64,000 nt of DNA from Pseudopedobacter sp965218985. Lineage in GTDB: Bacteria > Bacteroidota > Bacteroidia > Sphingobacteriales > Sphingobacteriaceae. The position numbers and the translations under genes were made by a program. Location of the stretch: the NCBI GenBank assembly GCA_965218985.1, contig CBDCMP010000004.1, positions 124,001 to 188,000 on the forward strand, written 5' to 3'. Under the pieces are notes generated by a model. It had not been told where the DNA came from. It saw only the letters and a list, made by a program, of their open reading frames with translations, and searched no databases. This document shows positions 53,668 through 62,185 of the stretch, one piece after another. Positions within the stretch are counted from its first letter, which is position 1. Every line of letters begins with the position of its first letter.

Positions 53668-56600
53668 ATGTCTTACAAAAAGGATAGTAAAATAAAAAGT
53701 AATTTCACTTCAATCACCATCAGCTTATCTTCTCCTGAGGCAATTTTGGAAAGGTCAAGTGGTGAAGTGTTGAAACCGGAAACCATTAATTACAGAACTT
53801 ATAAGCCTGAACGTGATGGTTTGTTCTGTGAAAGAATATTTGGTCCGGTTAAAGATTATGAATGCCATTGCGGTAAATACAAAAGAATCCGTTACAAAGG
53901 AATCGTTTGTGACCGTTGTGGTGTGGAAGTGACTGAGAAAAAAGTACGTCGTGAGCGTATGGGGCACATCAATTTGGTGGTTCCTGTTGCGCATATCTGG
54001 TATTTCAGATCATTACCTAACAAAATAGGTTATCTTTTAGGTTTGCCTACCAAGCGTTTGGATTTAATCATCTATTACGAAAGATATGCAGTGATTCAGG
54101 CAGGGATGATGGCAGATCAGGGAATCAACTATATGGACTTCTTAACTGAAGAAGAATATTTAGATATCCTTGATAAATTACCTAAAGAGAATCAATATTT
54201 GGATGATAAAGATCCTAATAAATTCATCGCCAAAATGGGTGCTGAAGCTTTAGAGGATTTATTAAGAAGATTGGATTTGGATCAGTTGTCTTATGATTTG
54301 CGTCACCAGGCAGCCAATGAAACTTCTCAACAACGTAAAAATGAAGCTTTAAAACGCTTACAAGTTGTTGAGGCTTTTCGTGATGCTAAAACAAGAATCG
54401 AAAATAACCCGGAATGGATGATTGTAAAGATTGTTCCTGTAATTCCACCAGAATTGCGTCCGTTGGTTCCATTGGAAGGCGGTCGTTTTGCGACATCAGA
54501 TTTAAATGATCTGTACAGAAGGGTAATCATCCGTAACAATCGTTTAAAAAGGTTGATGGAGATTAAAGCTCCGGAAGTGATTCTGCGTAATGAAAAACGT
54601 ATGCTTCAAGAAGCTGTAGATTCATTATTTGACAACTCACGTAAAGTGAATGCCGTTAAAACTGAAGGTAACAGAGCTTTAAAATCATTATCTGATATTC
54701 TAAAAGGAAAACAAGGTCGTTTCCGTCAAAACTTATTGGGTAAGCGTGTGGATTATTCCGGACGTTCCGTAATTGTAGTAGGTCCAACCTTGAAGCTGCA
54801 CGAATGCGGTTTACCTAAAGACATGGCTGCAGAGCTTTTCAAACCGTTCATCATCCGTAAGATGATTGAAAGAGGCGTGGTTAAAACTGTGAAGTCAGCT
54901 AAAAAGATTGTTGACAGAAAAGACCCTTTAGTTTGGGATATTTTGGAGAATGTATTGAAAGGTCACCCGGTTCTTTTAAACAGGGCTCCTACATTACACC
55001 GTTTGGGTATCCAATCTTTCCAACCTAAATTAGTGGAAGGTAAAGCCATTCAATTACACCCCTTAGTTTGTACTGCATTTAATGCGGATTTTGACGGTGA
55101 CCAGATGGCAGTTCACGTACCACTAGGTAACGCTGCAATTTTAGAGGCCCAAATTTTGATGTTGGCTTCCCACAATATTCTGAATCCGGCTAACGGAACT
55201 CCGGTGACTGTACCTTCTCAGGATATGGTTTTGGGTCTGTACTATATGACCAAAGGCCGTAAAACTGAAGAAGGACATATCATCAAAGGAGAAGGCCAAA
55301 CTTTCTATTCCTCTGAAGAAGTAATCATCGCTTACAATGAGAAGAAGATAGACCTTCATGCTTTCATTAAAGTGAAGGCCACGGTAAAGGAGAAAGACGA
55401 GTCTTTGGTTGAAAAAATCATTGACACTACTGTAGGTAGGGTTTTATTCAATGAGGTGGTGCCTAAAGAAGTAGGTTATATCAATGAATTGCTGACTAAG
55501 AAATCACTTCGTGATATCATTGGTGAAGTGGTTAAGAACACGGGTATGGCTAATGCAGCTAATTTCCTTGATGAAATTAAGACCATGGGATTCCAGATGG
55601 CTTTCAGAGGAGGCTTATCTTTCAATTTGAAAGATTTGAACATTCCGACCGAAAAACATACGCTGTTAGAACAGGCTAGGAAAGAGGTGGAAGAAGTGAT
55701 GGGCAACTATAACATGGGTTTCATCACTAATAATGAGCGGTATAACCAGATCATCGATATCTGGACGCGTATCAACAACAGATTGACTTCGCATGTAATG
55801 ACGCAGTTGACCAATGATAACCAGGGCTTCAACTCTGTTTATATGATGCTTGATTCTGGGGCCCGTGGTTCAAAAGAGCAGATTCGTCAGCTTTGCGGAA
55901 TGAGGGGACTGATGGCAAAACCTCAGAAATCAGGTTCTGGCGGCGAGATCATCGAAAATCCAATCCTTTCCAACTTTAAAGAAGGATTATCAGTTTTAGA
56001 ATACTTCATCTCTACTCACGGTGCACGTAAAGGTTTGGCCGATACAGCATTAAAGACAGCAGATGCTGGTTATTTGACACGTCGTTTACATGATGTGGCT
56101 CAGGATATGGTGATCAAACATCATGATTGTGGAACATTGAGAGGCATGTACACTACTGCGCTGAAAGATAACGAGGACATTGTTGAACCATTATATGACA
56201 GAATTTTAGGTCGTACTTCATTACATGATGTTTATGACCCTATCACTAATGAATTGCTGGTAAAAGCAGATGCTGACATCACTGAAGAAATCGCAAAAAG
56301 AATAGAAGAGTCACCTCTAGAAGGGATCGAGATCCGTTCCGTATTGACTTGTGAAGCTCCGAGAGGTGTCTGCGCATTATGCTACGGACGTAACCTTGCC
56401 TCTGGAAAACCAGTTCAAATGGGTGAGGCAGTTGGAGTTATTGCTGCACAATCCATTGGGGAACCTGGAACGCAGTTGACATTGCGTACTTTCCACGTAG
56501 GTGGTACCGCTTCCAATATTGCTGCTGAATCTCAGATCAATGCCAAGTTTGATGGAGTGATTGAATTTGAAAATCTTAGAACTGTGACTTATACTACGGA

Positions 56601-57960
56601 AGAAGTTGCAGTGGAAGTTGTGTTAGGCCGTTCAGGTGAGTTTAAAATCACTGATCCTAACAATGGAAGAGTGATTATGACCAATAACATCCCTTATGGA
56701 TCTTTTTTATATGTGAAAGAAGGAGATAAGGTGACCAAAGGAGACAAGATTTGTTCATGGGATCCTTATAACGCCGTGATCATCTCTGAATTCTCCGGTA
56801 AAGTGGAATTTGAAGCAGTCATTGAAGGAGTCACTTTCCGTGAAGAATCTGATGAGCAAACTGGCCACAGAGAGAAAGTGATCATTGATACCAGGGATAA
56901 GACCAAAAACCCCGTTGTCAAAATTGTTGACAAAAAAGGAGGTTCCATCAGAGAATACAACATTCCTGTTGGTGCACATATCGTGGTTGATGAAGATCAG
57001 GAAGTTAAAATGGGAGAGATCTTGGTTAAAATTCCTCGTACAACTGGTAAAACAAGAGATATCACCGGTGGTTTGCCTCGTGTAACTGAACTATTTGAAG
57101 CAAGAAATCCTTCTAACCCTGCTGTAGTTACCGAAATTGATGGGGTGGTTACTTTGGGTGGTGTGAAACGTGGTAACCGGGAGGTCACCATCGAATCAAG
57201 AGACGGACAGGTAAAAAAATATCTTGTTCCACTTTCCAAGCACATTTTGGTTCAGGACAATGATTTCATCAAAGCGGGTATGCCTTTATCTGATGGAGCC
57301 ATCTCTCCCGGAGACATCCTTTCTATCAAAGGTCCGGCTGCCGTGCAAGAGTACTTAGTGAACGGTATACAAGAAGTTTACCGCTTGCAAGGTGTGAAGA
57401 TCAATGATAAACACTTTGAAACCATCGTTCACCAAATGATGCAGAAAGTGATGATTGAGGATGCAGGTGACACCCGATTCTTAGAGAAAGAAGCTGTTGA
57501 CAGATTTGATTTCTCGATAGAAAATGATGAGATCTACGATAAAATGGTCGTGGAAGACACAGGTGATTCCAATGTGTTGAAATCTGGGCAGATTGTATCT
57601 GTACGTAAATTGCGTGATGAAAATTCACAATTGAAACGTAAGGATCTGAAACTGGTGACAGCAAGAGAGGCAAGGGCAGCCACTGCCAGTCCAATGTTAC
57701 AAGGGATTACCAGAGCTTCGTTAGGCACTAAATCGTTCATCTCTGCGGCTTCCTTCCAGGAAACCACCAAAGTGTTGAATGAGGCAGCCATTGCAGGTAA
57801 ACGCGATAATTTATTAGGATTGAAAGAGAATGTGATTGTTGGGCATTTAATTCCATCAGGAACTGGATTGCGTGATTACGAAAGAATCATCGTAGGTTCT
57901 CAAGAAGAGTATGATAAATTAATGGCTTCTAAAGAAGAAGAGGAAGAAGTGGAGGCATAA
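53668..57960 (+). CDS. rpoC: RNA polymerase beta' subunit
   Basis: The 1430 residues include the zinc finger (CHCGKYKRIRYKGIVCDRCG), the catalytic Mg motif NADFDGDQMAVH, bridge helix and trigger loop region (GEPGTQLTLRTFHVGGTA), the second zinc site (CGTLRG, then SVLTCEAPRGVCALCYG), and the C-terminal region. It ends in an acidic tail (EEEEEVEA). A strong terminator follows. Confidence 0.99.
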   Translation: MSYKKDSKIKSNFTSITISLSSPEAILERSSGEVLKPETINYRTYKPERDGLFCERIFGPVKDYECHCGKYKRIRYKGIVCDRCGVEVTEKKVRRERMGHINLVVPVAHIWYFRSLPNKIGYLLGLPTKRLDLIIYYERYAVIQAGMMADQGINYMDFLTEEEYLDILDKLPKENQYLDDKDPNKFIAKMGAEALEDLLRRLDLDQLSYDLRHQAANETSQQRKNEALKRLQVVEAFRDAKTRIENNPEWMIVKIVPVIPPELRPLVPLEGGRFATSDLNDLYRRVIIRNNRLKRLMEIKAPEVILRNEKRMLQEAVDSLFDNSRKVNAVKTEGNRALKSLSDILKGKQGRFRQNLLGKRVDYSGRSVIVVGPTLKLHECGLPKDMAAELFKPFIIRKMIERGVVKTVKSAKKIVDRKDPLVWDILENVLKGHPVLLNRAPTLHRLGIQSFQPKLVEGKAIQLHPLVCTAFNADFDGDQMAVHVPLGNAAILEAQILMLASHNILNPANGTPVTVPSQDMVLGLYYMTKGRKTEEGHIIKGEGQTFYSSEEVIIAYNEKKIDLHAFIKVKATVKEKDESLVEKIIDTTVGRVLFNEVVPKEVGYINELLTKKSLRDIIGEVVKNTGMANAANFLDEIKTMGFQMAFRGGLSFNLKDLNIPTEKHTLLEQARKEVEEVMGNYNMGFITNNERYNQIIDIWTRINNRLTSHVMTQLTNDNQGFNSVYMMLDSGARGSKEQIRQLCGMRGLMAKPQKSGSGGEIIENPILSNFKEGLSVLEYFISTHGARKGLADTALKTADAGYLTRRLHDVAQDMVIKHHDCGTLRGMYTTALKDNEDIVEPLYDRILGRTSLHDVYDPITNELLVKADADITEEIAKRIEESPLEGIEIRSVLTCEAPRGVCALCYGRNLASGKPVQMGEAVGVIAAQSIGEPGTQLTLRTFHVGGTASNIAAESQINAKFDGVIEFENLRTVTYTTEEVAVEVVLGRSGEFKITDPNNGRVIMTNNIPYGSFLYVKEGDKVTKGDKICSWDPYNAVIISEFSGKVEFEAVIEGVTFREESDEQTGHREKVIIDTRDKTKNPVVKIVDKKGGSIREYNIPVGAHIVVDEDQEVKMGEILVKIPRTTGKTRDITGGLPRVTELFEARNPSNPAVVTEIDGVVTLGGVKRGNREVTIESRDGQVKKYLVPLSKHILVQDNDFIKAGMPLSDGAISPGDILSIKGPAAVQEYLVNGIQEVYRLQGVKINDKHFETIVHQMMQKVMIEDAGDTRFLEKEAVDRFDFSIENDEIYDKMVVEDTGDSNVLKSGQIVSVRKLRDENSQLKRKDLKLVTAREARAATASPMLQGITRASLGTKSFISAASFQETTKVLNEAAIAGKRDNLLGLKENVIVGHLIPSGTGLRDYERIIVGSQEEYDKLMASKEEEEEVEA

Positions 57961-58004
57961 GCTAAAAGCCAAAGGCTGAAAGCATAAAGCTAAAACACGA
58001 TTAT

Positions 58005-58037
58005 AAAAGGTCTGCAAATTTTTTGCAGACCTTTTTT
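58005..58037 (+). terminator. Terminator of the rpoBC operon
   Basis: AAAGGTCTGCAAA (58006-58018) pairs perfectly with TTTGCAGACCTTT (58022-58034), followed by more T. A 13-bp stem with a three-base loop. Confidence 0.92.
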
Positions 58038-58074
58038 GTTGATATTTTTGTATTTTTATCTAAAATTATGATAC

Positions 58075-58320
58075 ATGAGCGTTTCAGAAATTCAATTGTT
58101 TCAGATTTTAAAATCTAAAATTGGCGAAAAGGAAGCTGAGGAATTGGTTTTATACGTTAAAACGGAAGTGAAAGCAGAGTTTGATAACAAGAAGGAAATA
58201 TTGGCCACAAAAGAGGATCTTGCCAATGTTAAAGCTGACATTATTAAATGGATGTTTATTTTTTGGCTTGGTCAAATAAGCGTAATCATTGGATTTCTAC
58301 TTTTATTTCTGAAGAAATAA
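58075..58320 (+). CDS. Small coiled-coil protein with C-terminal membrane segment
   Basis: This 81-residue protein starts MSVSEIQLFQILKSKIGEKEAEELV, continues with a helical charged middle (EVKAEFDNKKEILATKEDLANVKADI) and ends with a transmembrane helix (WMFIFWLGQISVIIGFLLLF). This is the layout of DUF1640/CCDC90-like small proteins, often scattered in Bacteroidota. The interrupted gene at 30126 has the same plan. Function unknown. Confidence 0.75.
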   Translation: MSVSEIQLFQILKSKIGEKEAEELVLYVKTEVKAEFDNKKEILATKEDLANVKADIIKWMFIFWLGQISVIIGFLLLFLKK

Positions 58321-58342
58321 AATATTTCAATATTTATCATAA

Positions 58343-58434
58343 GAGGCTGTCTCAAAAAGCACTGTCATTCCGAATTCCTCCCTGCTGCAGGCAGGAATTC
58401 AGCATGACAAATTTTTTCCTTTTGAGACAGCCTC
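58343..58434. repeat. Nested inverted-repeat element (MITE-like hairpin)
   Basis: Outer arms GAGGCTGTCTCAAAA (58343-58357) and its exact reverse complement (58420-58434) enclose inner arms GTCAT-N3-GAATTCCT (58364-58379) and AGGAATTC-N3-ATGAC (58393-58408). The 92-bp element has no coding capacity. The outer GAGGCTGTCTC core also occurs in the terminators at 1301 and 3559, so this is a dispersed repeat probably reused as a terminator. Confidence 0.75.
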
Positions 58435-58450
58435 ATATTAATTTAGGGAC

Positions 58451-58765
58451 ATGGAAGAACAAAACGAAAATCAATTGAATATAGAGCTTTCTGAAGAGAT
58501 GGCGGAAGGCACCTATTCGAACTTAGCCATCATCACTCATTCCAACAGTGAATTTGTACTGGATTTCATCAGGGTGATGCCAGGAGTCCCGAAAGCTAAA
58601 GTGAAGAGCAGGATAGTTTTAACGCCCGATCATGCAAAACGATTATTGAACGCTTTGGAGGATAATATTGCCAAATTTGAAATGATTAACGGAACCATTA
58701 AAGTGGGTGGTGGTGATAATGGAGGGATGCCTTTTAACTTTGGAGGGCCAACTGCGCAGGCTTAA
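58451..58765 (+). CDS. DUF3467-domain protein
   Basis: This 104-residue protein has the DUF3467 pattern: AEGTYSNLAIITHSNSEFVLDFIRVMPGVPKAKVKSRIVLTPDHAKRLLNAL and a Gly-rich tail. It commonly follows rpoC in Bacteroidota. Function unknown. It overlaps nothing; the hairpin element precedes it by 16 bases. Confidence 0.92.
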   Translation: MEEQNENQLNIELSEEMAEGTYSNLAIITHSNSEFVLDFIRVMPGVPKAKVKSRIVLTPDHAKRLLNALEDNIAKFEMINGTIKVGGGDNGGMPFNFGGPTAQA

Positions 58766-58775
58766 TCCTTAAGGG

Positions 58776-59462
58776 ATGAAGAGTAACCTTGGTAAAATTT
58801 TAAGAAGTGATTATTCTTTTCAGGATGAAGGCCATTCTGGATATAAGCTTCAATCATTGAAAATTGCTGATGTTTGGAAAGGAAACAACAAAGACGACTA
58901 TGGGCTTTTACGTTTGTTCAGGCTGGCTTTAGTAGCTTCTTTGATATTATATCCAGGGGTTTTGATTGACCAGCTTGTTAGGTCTAAAAGCTCAATCAGC
59001 AGAAAGCTTACCGTAGAGTTCTATGTGCTATTAAAAACGATTTTCCCACTGGTAGTGCTAATGATGCATTGGTATGAGTATGCGTTTGTATACTATCTTT
59101 CCATTTATTTGCTAACAGAGACCTATATCTATTTATTCAGTAAGATATTCCTGGCAGATCAGCACGTGAAGACTTCCAACATGAGGACGCTTTTATTACT
59201 AACTTTTAACTTCTTCGAATCCGGGCTCACTTTCGCCGTTATTTATATTGCCGGTAATTATTTAAACATAGATTTGAGAAGTGTGGTTGATGCGATTTAT
59301 TTTTCTTTTGTGACCAGTGCTACTATCGGATATGGAGACGTGTACCCCATCAATCATTCAGGTAAAATAATTGCAGTCATACAGATTCTTTGTTCAGTAT
59401 CGTTTATAGTCCTGTTTTTTAATTTTTTCTCTGGGAAGGCACATCAGCCTGATGTTGAATAA
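58776..59462 (+). CDS. Two-pore-helix type potassium channel protein
   Basis: The 228 residues have several transmembrane segments and a pore loop with the K+ selectivity filter TSATIGYGDVYP near residues 185-197, followed by the last membrane helix (IIAVIQILCSVSFIVLFFNF). This is the Ion_trans_2 type. There is no RCK regulatory domain. It begins 10 bases after the DUF3467 gene, so both are probably in one transcript. Confidence 0.88.
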   Translation: MKSNLGKILRSDYSFQDEGHSGYKLQSLKIADVWKGNNKDDYGLLRLFRLALVASLILYPGVLIDQLVRSKSSISRKLTVEFYVLLKTIFPLVVLMMHWYEYAFVYYLSIYLLTETYIYLFSKIFLADQHVKTSNMRTLLLLTFNFFESGLTFAVIYIAGNYLNIDLRSVVDAIYFSFVTSATIGYGDVYPINHSGKIIAVIQILCSVSFIVLFFNFFSGKAHQPDVE

Positions 59463-59545
59463 ATCTAGTTATTTCTTCTTTTTTTGAGGATTAAAACTAT
59501 ACCACATCCTTACTACCCAGCTATCTGTCTTTTCAAAAATTGTTA

Positions 59546-59564
59546 GAAACTGTTTAAATTGTTA
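59546..59564 (+). repeat. Extra copy of the IS5 terminal repeat
   Basis: The 19-bp unit GAAACTGTTTAAATTGTTA stands directly before the left end of the IS element, which begins with the same GAAACTGTTTAAA at 59565. It looks like a leftover end from another insertion at the same TA. Confidence 0.7.
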
Positions 59565-60421
59565 GAAACTGTTTAAATTTTATTCAATAATAATTTTATG
59601 GAGGCTAAATAAATCATGGCTTGTGAGGTTTCCAAAAGATACTCAAAGTCTTTACTTGGGCGTCTAAAGTTTTCAAACCAAGAGCAGGTTCTTTCAATAA
59701 TCCATCTTTTGGGACTAACTTTCCCCTGTGATTCATCTTTGATTTTCGGGGATATTTTCAGCCCATAGTTATACTTCTTTTTTAATGTTTCTATCAACCG
59801 ACCACGGTAGCCACAATCTGCATAAATGACGATGACCCCATGTATATTGTCATTCAGATTCTTGATCGTCAAATCAGCTCCCCTGCTGTCATGGATATTG
59901 GCGGGATGTACAATATTGCTTACCACGTTGCCCACCGTATCGACCACCAAATTGCGCTTCCTCCCATTGATCTTCTTGTTCCCATCTACACCTCTTAAAC
60001 CGCCCACACGGGTTGTCTTGACCGATTGACTATCGATGATCACCGCCGAACATTGTTCGTTTTTCCCGCTTCTCCTCCGCTCTGCCTCTCTCAGCATCGT
60101 GTGCAGTTCATCTAATATTTCCGAGTCACGCCATTTAGCAAAATAATAATAGACCAGTTCCCATTTTGGATAGTTTTCTGGCAACATCCGCCATTGGCAC
60201 CCTGTTCTCAACAAATAAAACAGCGCATCAAATATCTCCCGGAGCGACTGTTTTCTCTTACGATTTGGTAAGCCTAAATATTTTTCTATTATTTGCCATT
60301 GGGCATCGCTTAATCTCTCTGTCTTCATTGTTTTGTCTTGCAATTTCAAAACAAGGATTTTCAGCAGATTTTTTGCGGTGCTTTTTATATAATTCTTAAC
60401 ATTTAATTTTTAAACAGTTTC
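59565..60421 (-). mobile_element. IS5-family insertion sequence, about 857 bp
   Basis: The ends GAAACTGTTTAAA (59565-59577) and its reverse complement (60409-60421) form a perfect 13-bp inverted repeat. TA stands on both outer sides (59563-59564 and 60422-60423), a 2-bp target duplication. It holds one transposase gene. It has cut into the 3' end of the XRE regulator. Confidence 0.9.
59573..60349 (-). CDS. IS5-family DDE transposase
   Basis: This 258-residue protein has an N-terminal HTH-like domain (RLSDAQWQIIEKYLGLP, LLRTGCQWRMLPENYPKWELVYYYFAKW) and DDE catalytic residues in VIIDSQSVKTT, VIYADCGYRG and IIERTCSWFENFRR. The real start may be the internal MKTERLSDAQW (seven codons in). The stop lies inside the left terminal repeat. 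It appears intact and possibly active. Confidence 0.93.
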   Translation of the reverse strand: MKLQDKTMKTERLSDAQWQIIEKYLGLPNRKRKQSLREIFDALFYLLRTGCQWRMLPENYPKWELVYYYFAKWRDSEILDELHTMLREAERRRSGKNEQCSAVIIDSQSVKTTRVGGLRGVDGNKKINGRKRNLVVDTVGNVVSNIVHPANIHDSRGADLTIKNLNDNIHGVIVIYADCGYRGRLIETLKKKYNYGLKISPKIKDESQGKVSPKRWIIERTCSWFENFRRPSKDFEYLLETSQAMIYLASIKLLLNKI

Positions 60422-60758
60422 TATATTTTTCTAATTCCTGATTTTGTAATTCCAATTGCTTTTCCAAATTCTTTATTCTTTTTAGTAACTGAAGATTCAT
60501 CTCTTTTTGCACATGCAATTCTTCTGAAGTTAATTGGTGATCCATTTGCTTGAATTTGAACATATCTTCTGGGAAGAAATCAGTTAATGGTTTTTTAGTA
60601 TAATGTGAAATATTGATAAGCTGTTCTACAGTGATATAAGTTGCACCGCTTTCTATTTTAGATAGACTTCCCTGGCTTATTTTTAAAAAGGATGCTAATT
60701 CTCCTTGCTTAATTCTTTTTTCCTGTCTGATCGTTCTGATTTTTAGTCCCAAATCCAT
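60396..60758 (-). CDS. XRE-family transcriptional regulator, 3' end replaced by IS5
   Basis: The 120 residues have an N-terminal Cro/C1-type HTH (LGLKIRTIRQEKRIKQGELASFLKISQGSLSKIESG, residues about 3-38) and a C-terminal coiled coil (LTSEELHVQKEMNLQLLKRIKNLEKQLELQNQ). The last eight residues, RNCLKIKC, and the stop are read from inside the IS5 terminal repeat, so about 112 residues are native. It is divergent from the double-glycine peptide genes and is the natural candidate to control them. Inverted repeats stand between the two. Confidence 0.85.
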   Translation of the reverse strand: MDLGLKIRTIRQEKRIKQGELASFLKISQGSLSKIESGATYITVEQLINISHYTKKPLTDFFPEDMFKFKQMDHQLTSEELHVQKEMNLQLLKRIKNLEKQLELQNQELEKYRNCLKIKC

Positions 60759-60798
60759 GTTTCATAGCGTAAGGTTAACTTGTAAATTTAATAAACTT

Positions 60799-60835
60799 TA
60801 GGAATATTTTTATTCCTATTAGAATATTTTATTCC
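60799..60835. promoter_or_regulatory. Two tandem inverted repeats, candidate regulator sites
   Basis: TAGGAAT-N6-ATTCCTA (60799-60818) is followed at once by a second, similar unit AGAAT-N5-ATTCC (60821-60835). They lie between the XRE regulator and the peptide operon, 40-80 bases from the regulator start. This is where an autoregulatory XRE protein would be expected to bind. Confidence 0.55.
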
Positions 60836-60867
60836 GTTTTGATAGGTCGTTTAATTTTTTGTTTCAA

Positions 60868-60890
60868 TACATTTGATATGTAACGTTACA
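60868..60890 (+). promoter_or_regulatory. Promoter -7 element and operator-like palindrome of the peptide operon
   Basis: TACATTTG (60868-60875) matches TAnnTTTG. Three bases later comes the perfect 12-base palindrome TGTAACGTTACA (60879-60890), right at the expected transcript start. The first peptide gene starts 61 bases further on. Confidence 0.6.
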
Positions 60891-60951
60891 AAAGGTAGTC
60901 TGCTGCCTCGTTGTTGGAAAGCAGAAATAAAAATTATTAAATTTATAAATT

Positions 60952-61122
60952 ATGAAAAGTTTAGATTTGAAAGAAATGGAAGTTGTTGAAGGTGGCTCTT
61001 CTGCATCAACTTTGTGTTTCTTTTCTACAGCAATTTGGGTTGCTTTTGAAGGTAGTGGAAATATTAATCCTGCTAGTCGAGCACAAGGTAGAGCTTTAAT
61101 AGATTATTGTTGGAATTCGTAA
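60952..61122 (+). CDS. Double-glycine leader peptide precursor 1 (bacteriocin-like)
   Basis: The 56 residues start MKSLDLKEMEVVEGG. Counting back from the GG cleavage site, Leu is at -12, Glu at -8, Met at -7 and Val at -4, the canonical pattern recognised by C39 peptidases. The predicted mature part (41 residues) has two Cys (CFF, DYCWNS), which could form a disulfide, and a hydrophobic patch. It is the first gene of the operon that encodes the C39 ABC exporter. No known bacteriocin family is recognised. Confidence 0.8.
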   Translation: MKSLDLKEMEVVEGGSSASTLCFFSTAIWVAFEGSGNINPASRAQGRALIDYCWNS

Positions 61123-61134
61123 ATTTAATTTTAA

Positions 61135-61305
61135 ATGATGAAAAAGCTAAAAATTAATGAAATGCAATCTACAGTAGGTGGTGTTTCAAACAGAACTTGT
61201 ATGATACTAGGGGGCATGACATTTGCTGCTGTTTTATCTGCACAATTTTGGTGGGGTATGGGTTTCGCAGCCGGAGCTGTAGGTTCTGGATGCTTTGATA
61301 AGTAA
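61135..61305 (+). CDS. Double-glycine leader peptide precursor 2 (bacteriocin-like)
   Basis: The 56 residues start MMKKLKINEMQSTVGG; a second ATG directly after is equally possible. Leu -12, Glu -8, Met -7 and GG match the C39 leader pattern. The mature part is Gly/Ala-rich and hydrophobic (GGMTFAAVLSAQFWWGMGFAAGAVG) with two Cys near its ends, typical of class II bacteriocins. It lies 12 bases after precursor 1, so the two could act as a two-peptide pair. Confidence 0.8.
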   Translation: MMKKLKINEMQSTVGGVSNRTCMILGGMTFAAVLSAQFWWGMGFAAGAVGSGCFDK

Positions 61306-61310
61306 TATAA

Positions 61311-61341
61311 AATAGGGGTTTTTCAAACGAACGCCCCTATT
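61311..61341 (+). promoter_or_regulatory. Hairpin after the precursor genes
   Basis: AATAGGGG (61311-61318) pairs perfectly with CCCCTATT (61334-61341). It lacks a T tract, so it more likely stabilises the short precursor mRNA or lets part of the transcripts continue into the export genes. Confidence 0.6.
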
Positions 61342-61361
61342 AAACCTTTAAATAAATTAAC

Positions 61362-61538
61362 ATGAAAGTCGTTGATAAAATTGGAATTAGTGTGAGTATT
61401 CTTTTAATAATTATTGGGTTTTTTCTTAAGTATAATTCATATGATGATTATTATGCTTATCTCTTAACTGGGAGCATTTGTTTAATTGGATTTGTGTTTA
61501 AGTGGATATTCAAAAGATTAAAACAAAAAAGTGTATAA
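61362..61538 (+). CDS. Small two-helix membrane protein of the peptide operon
   Basis: The 58 residues have two membrane segments (ISVSILLIIIGFFL and YLLTGSICLIGFVFKWIF) joined by a Tyr/Asp-rich loop and a basic tail (KRLKQKSV). It has no double-glycine leader, so it is not a precursor. By position it could be an immunity or accessory protein. The next gene's GTG overlaps its end by 8 bases. Confidence 0.65.
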   Translation: MKVVDKIGISVSILLIIIGFFLKYNSYDDYYAYLLTGSICLIGFVFKWIFKRLKQKSV

Positions 61539-62184
61539 TTTAATTCTTGAAAAGAAGCTAAGTATTTTATACAGTATTTATCTCGTATTATTTTTACTGC
61601 TTACGATTTCATTTAATTGTATAATTTTAACAGATAGTTTTTTCTATGAAACTTACAGTAATGAGTTATCAACGGGGCAGATAACAAAATTACTTCATAT
61701 TAGAAATAACTATCAATATTTCAGCTATTTATTTTTAATAATAATTCAAATCTTTAAATTTACAATTACTTGTTTCATCTTAAATGTTTGTGCTTTATTA
61801 TATGGTTTAAGATTAAACCTTTCACGATTAATTAAAGTTGTCTTATTGTCGGAAGGGTTATTTTTGTTCCCTATTATTATTAAAATTGTTTGGTTTTATT
61901 TTTTTCAAACAGACTATAAATTATCCGATATTCAATTATTTTATCCAATTTCAATTTTGAATATTTTAACAATTGAAAATATCGACAAAATCTGGATTTA
62001 CCCCCTCCAACTCCTCAACGTCTTTGAATTACTCTATTGGATCGCTTTAGCCTACGGCATCAGCAAGCTCATCAACAATAATTTTGATAAAGCATTAAAA
62101 ATAGTGTTGAGCAGTTATGTTCCAGCTTTAGTAGTTTGGGTGGTATTTGTGATGTTTCTAACCGTTACTTTAAACCCAGGCTAA
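61531..62184 (+). CDS. Polytopic membrane protein of the peptide operon
   Basis: The 217 residues begin at GTG and contain about five or six membrane segments (LYSIYLVLFLLLTISF, YFSYLFLIIIQIFKFTITCF, VVLLSEGLFLFPIIIKIVWFYFF, LLNVFELLYWIALAYGI, SYVPALVVWVVFVMFLTVTL). Very AT-rich. I recognise no domain. Its place between precursors and thioredoxin/exporter genes suggests an immunity or secretion-accessory role (inference). Confidence 0.7.
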   Translation: MYNLILEKKLSILYSIYLVLFLLLTISFNCIILTDSFFYETYSNELSTGQITKLLHIRNNYQYFSYLFLIIIQIFKFTITCFILNVCALLYGLRLNLSRLIKVVLLSEGLFLFPIIIKIVWFYFFQTDYKLSDIQLFYPISILNILTIENIDKIWIYPLQLLNVFELLYWIALAYGISKLINNNFDKALKIVLSSYVPALVVWVVFVMFLTVTLNPG

Positions 62185-62185
62185 C

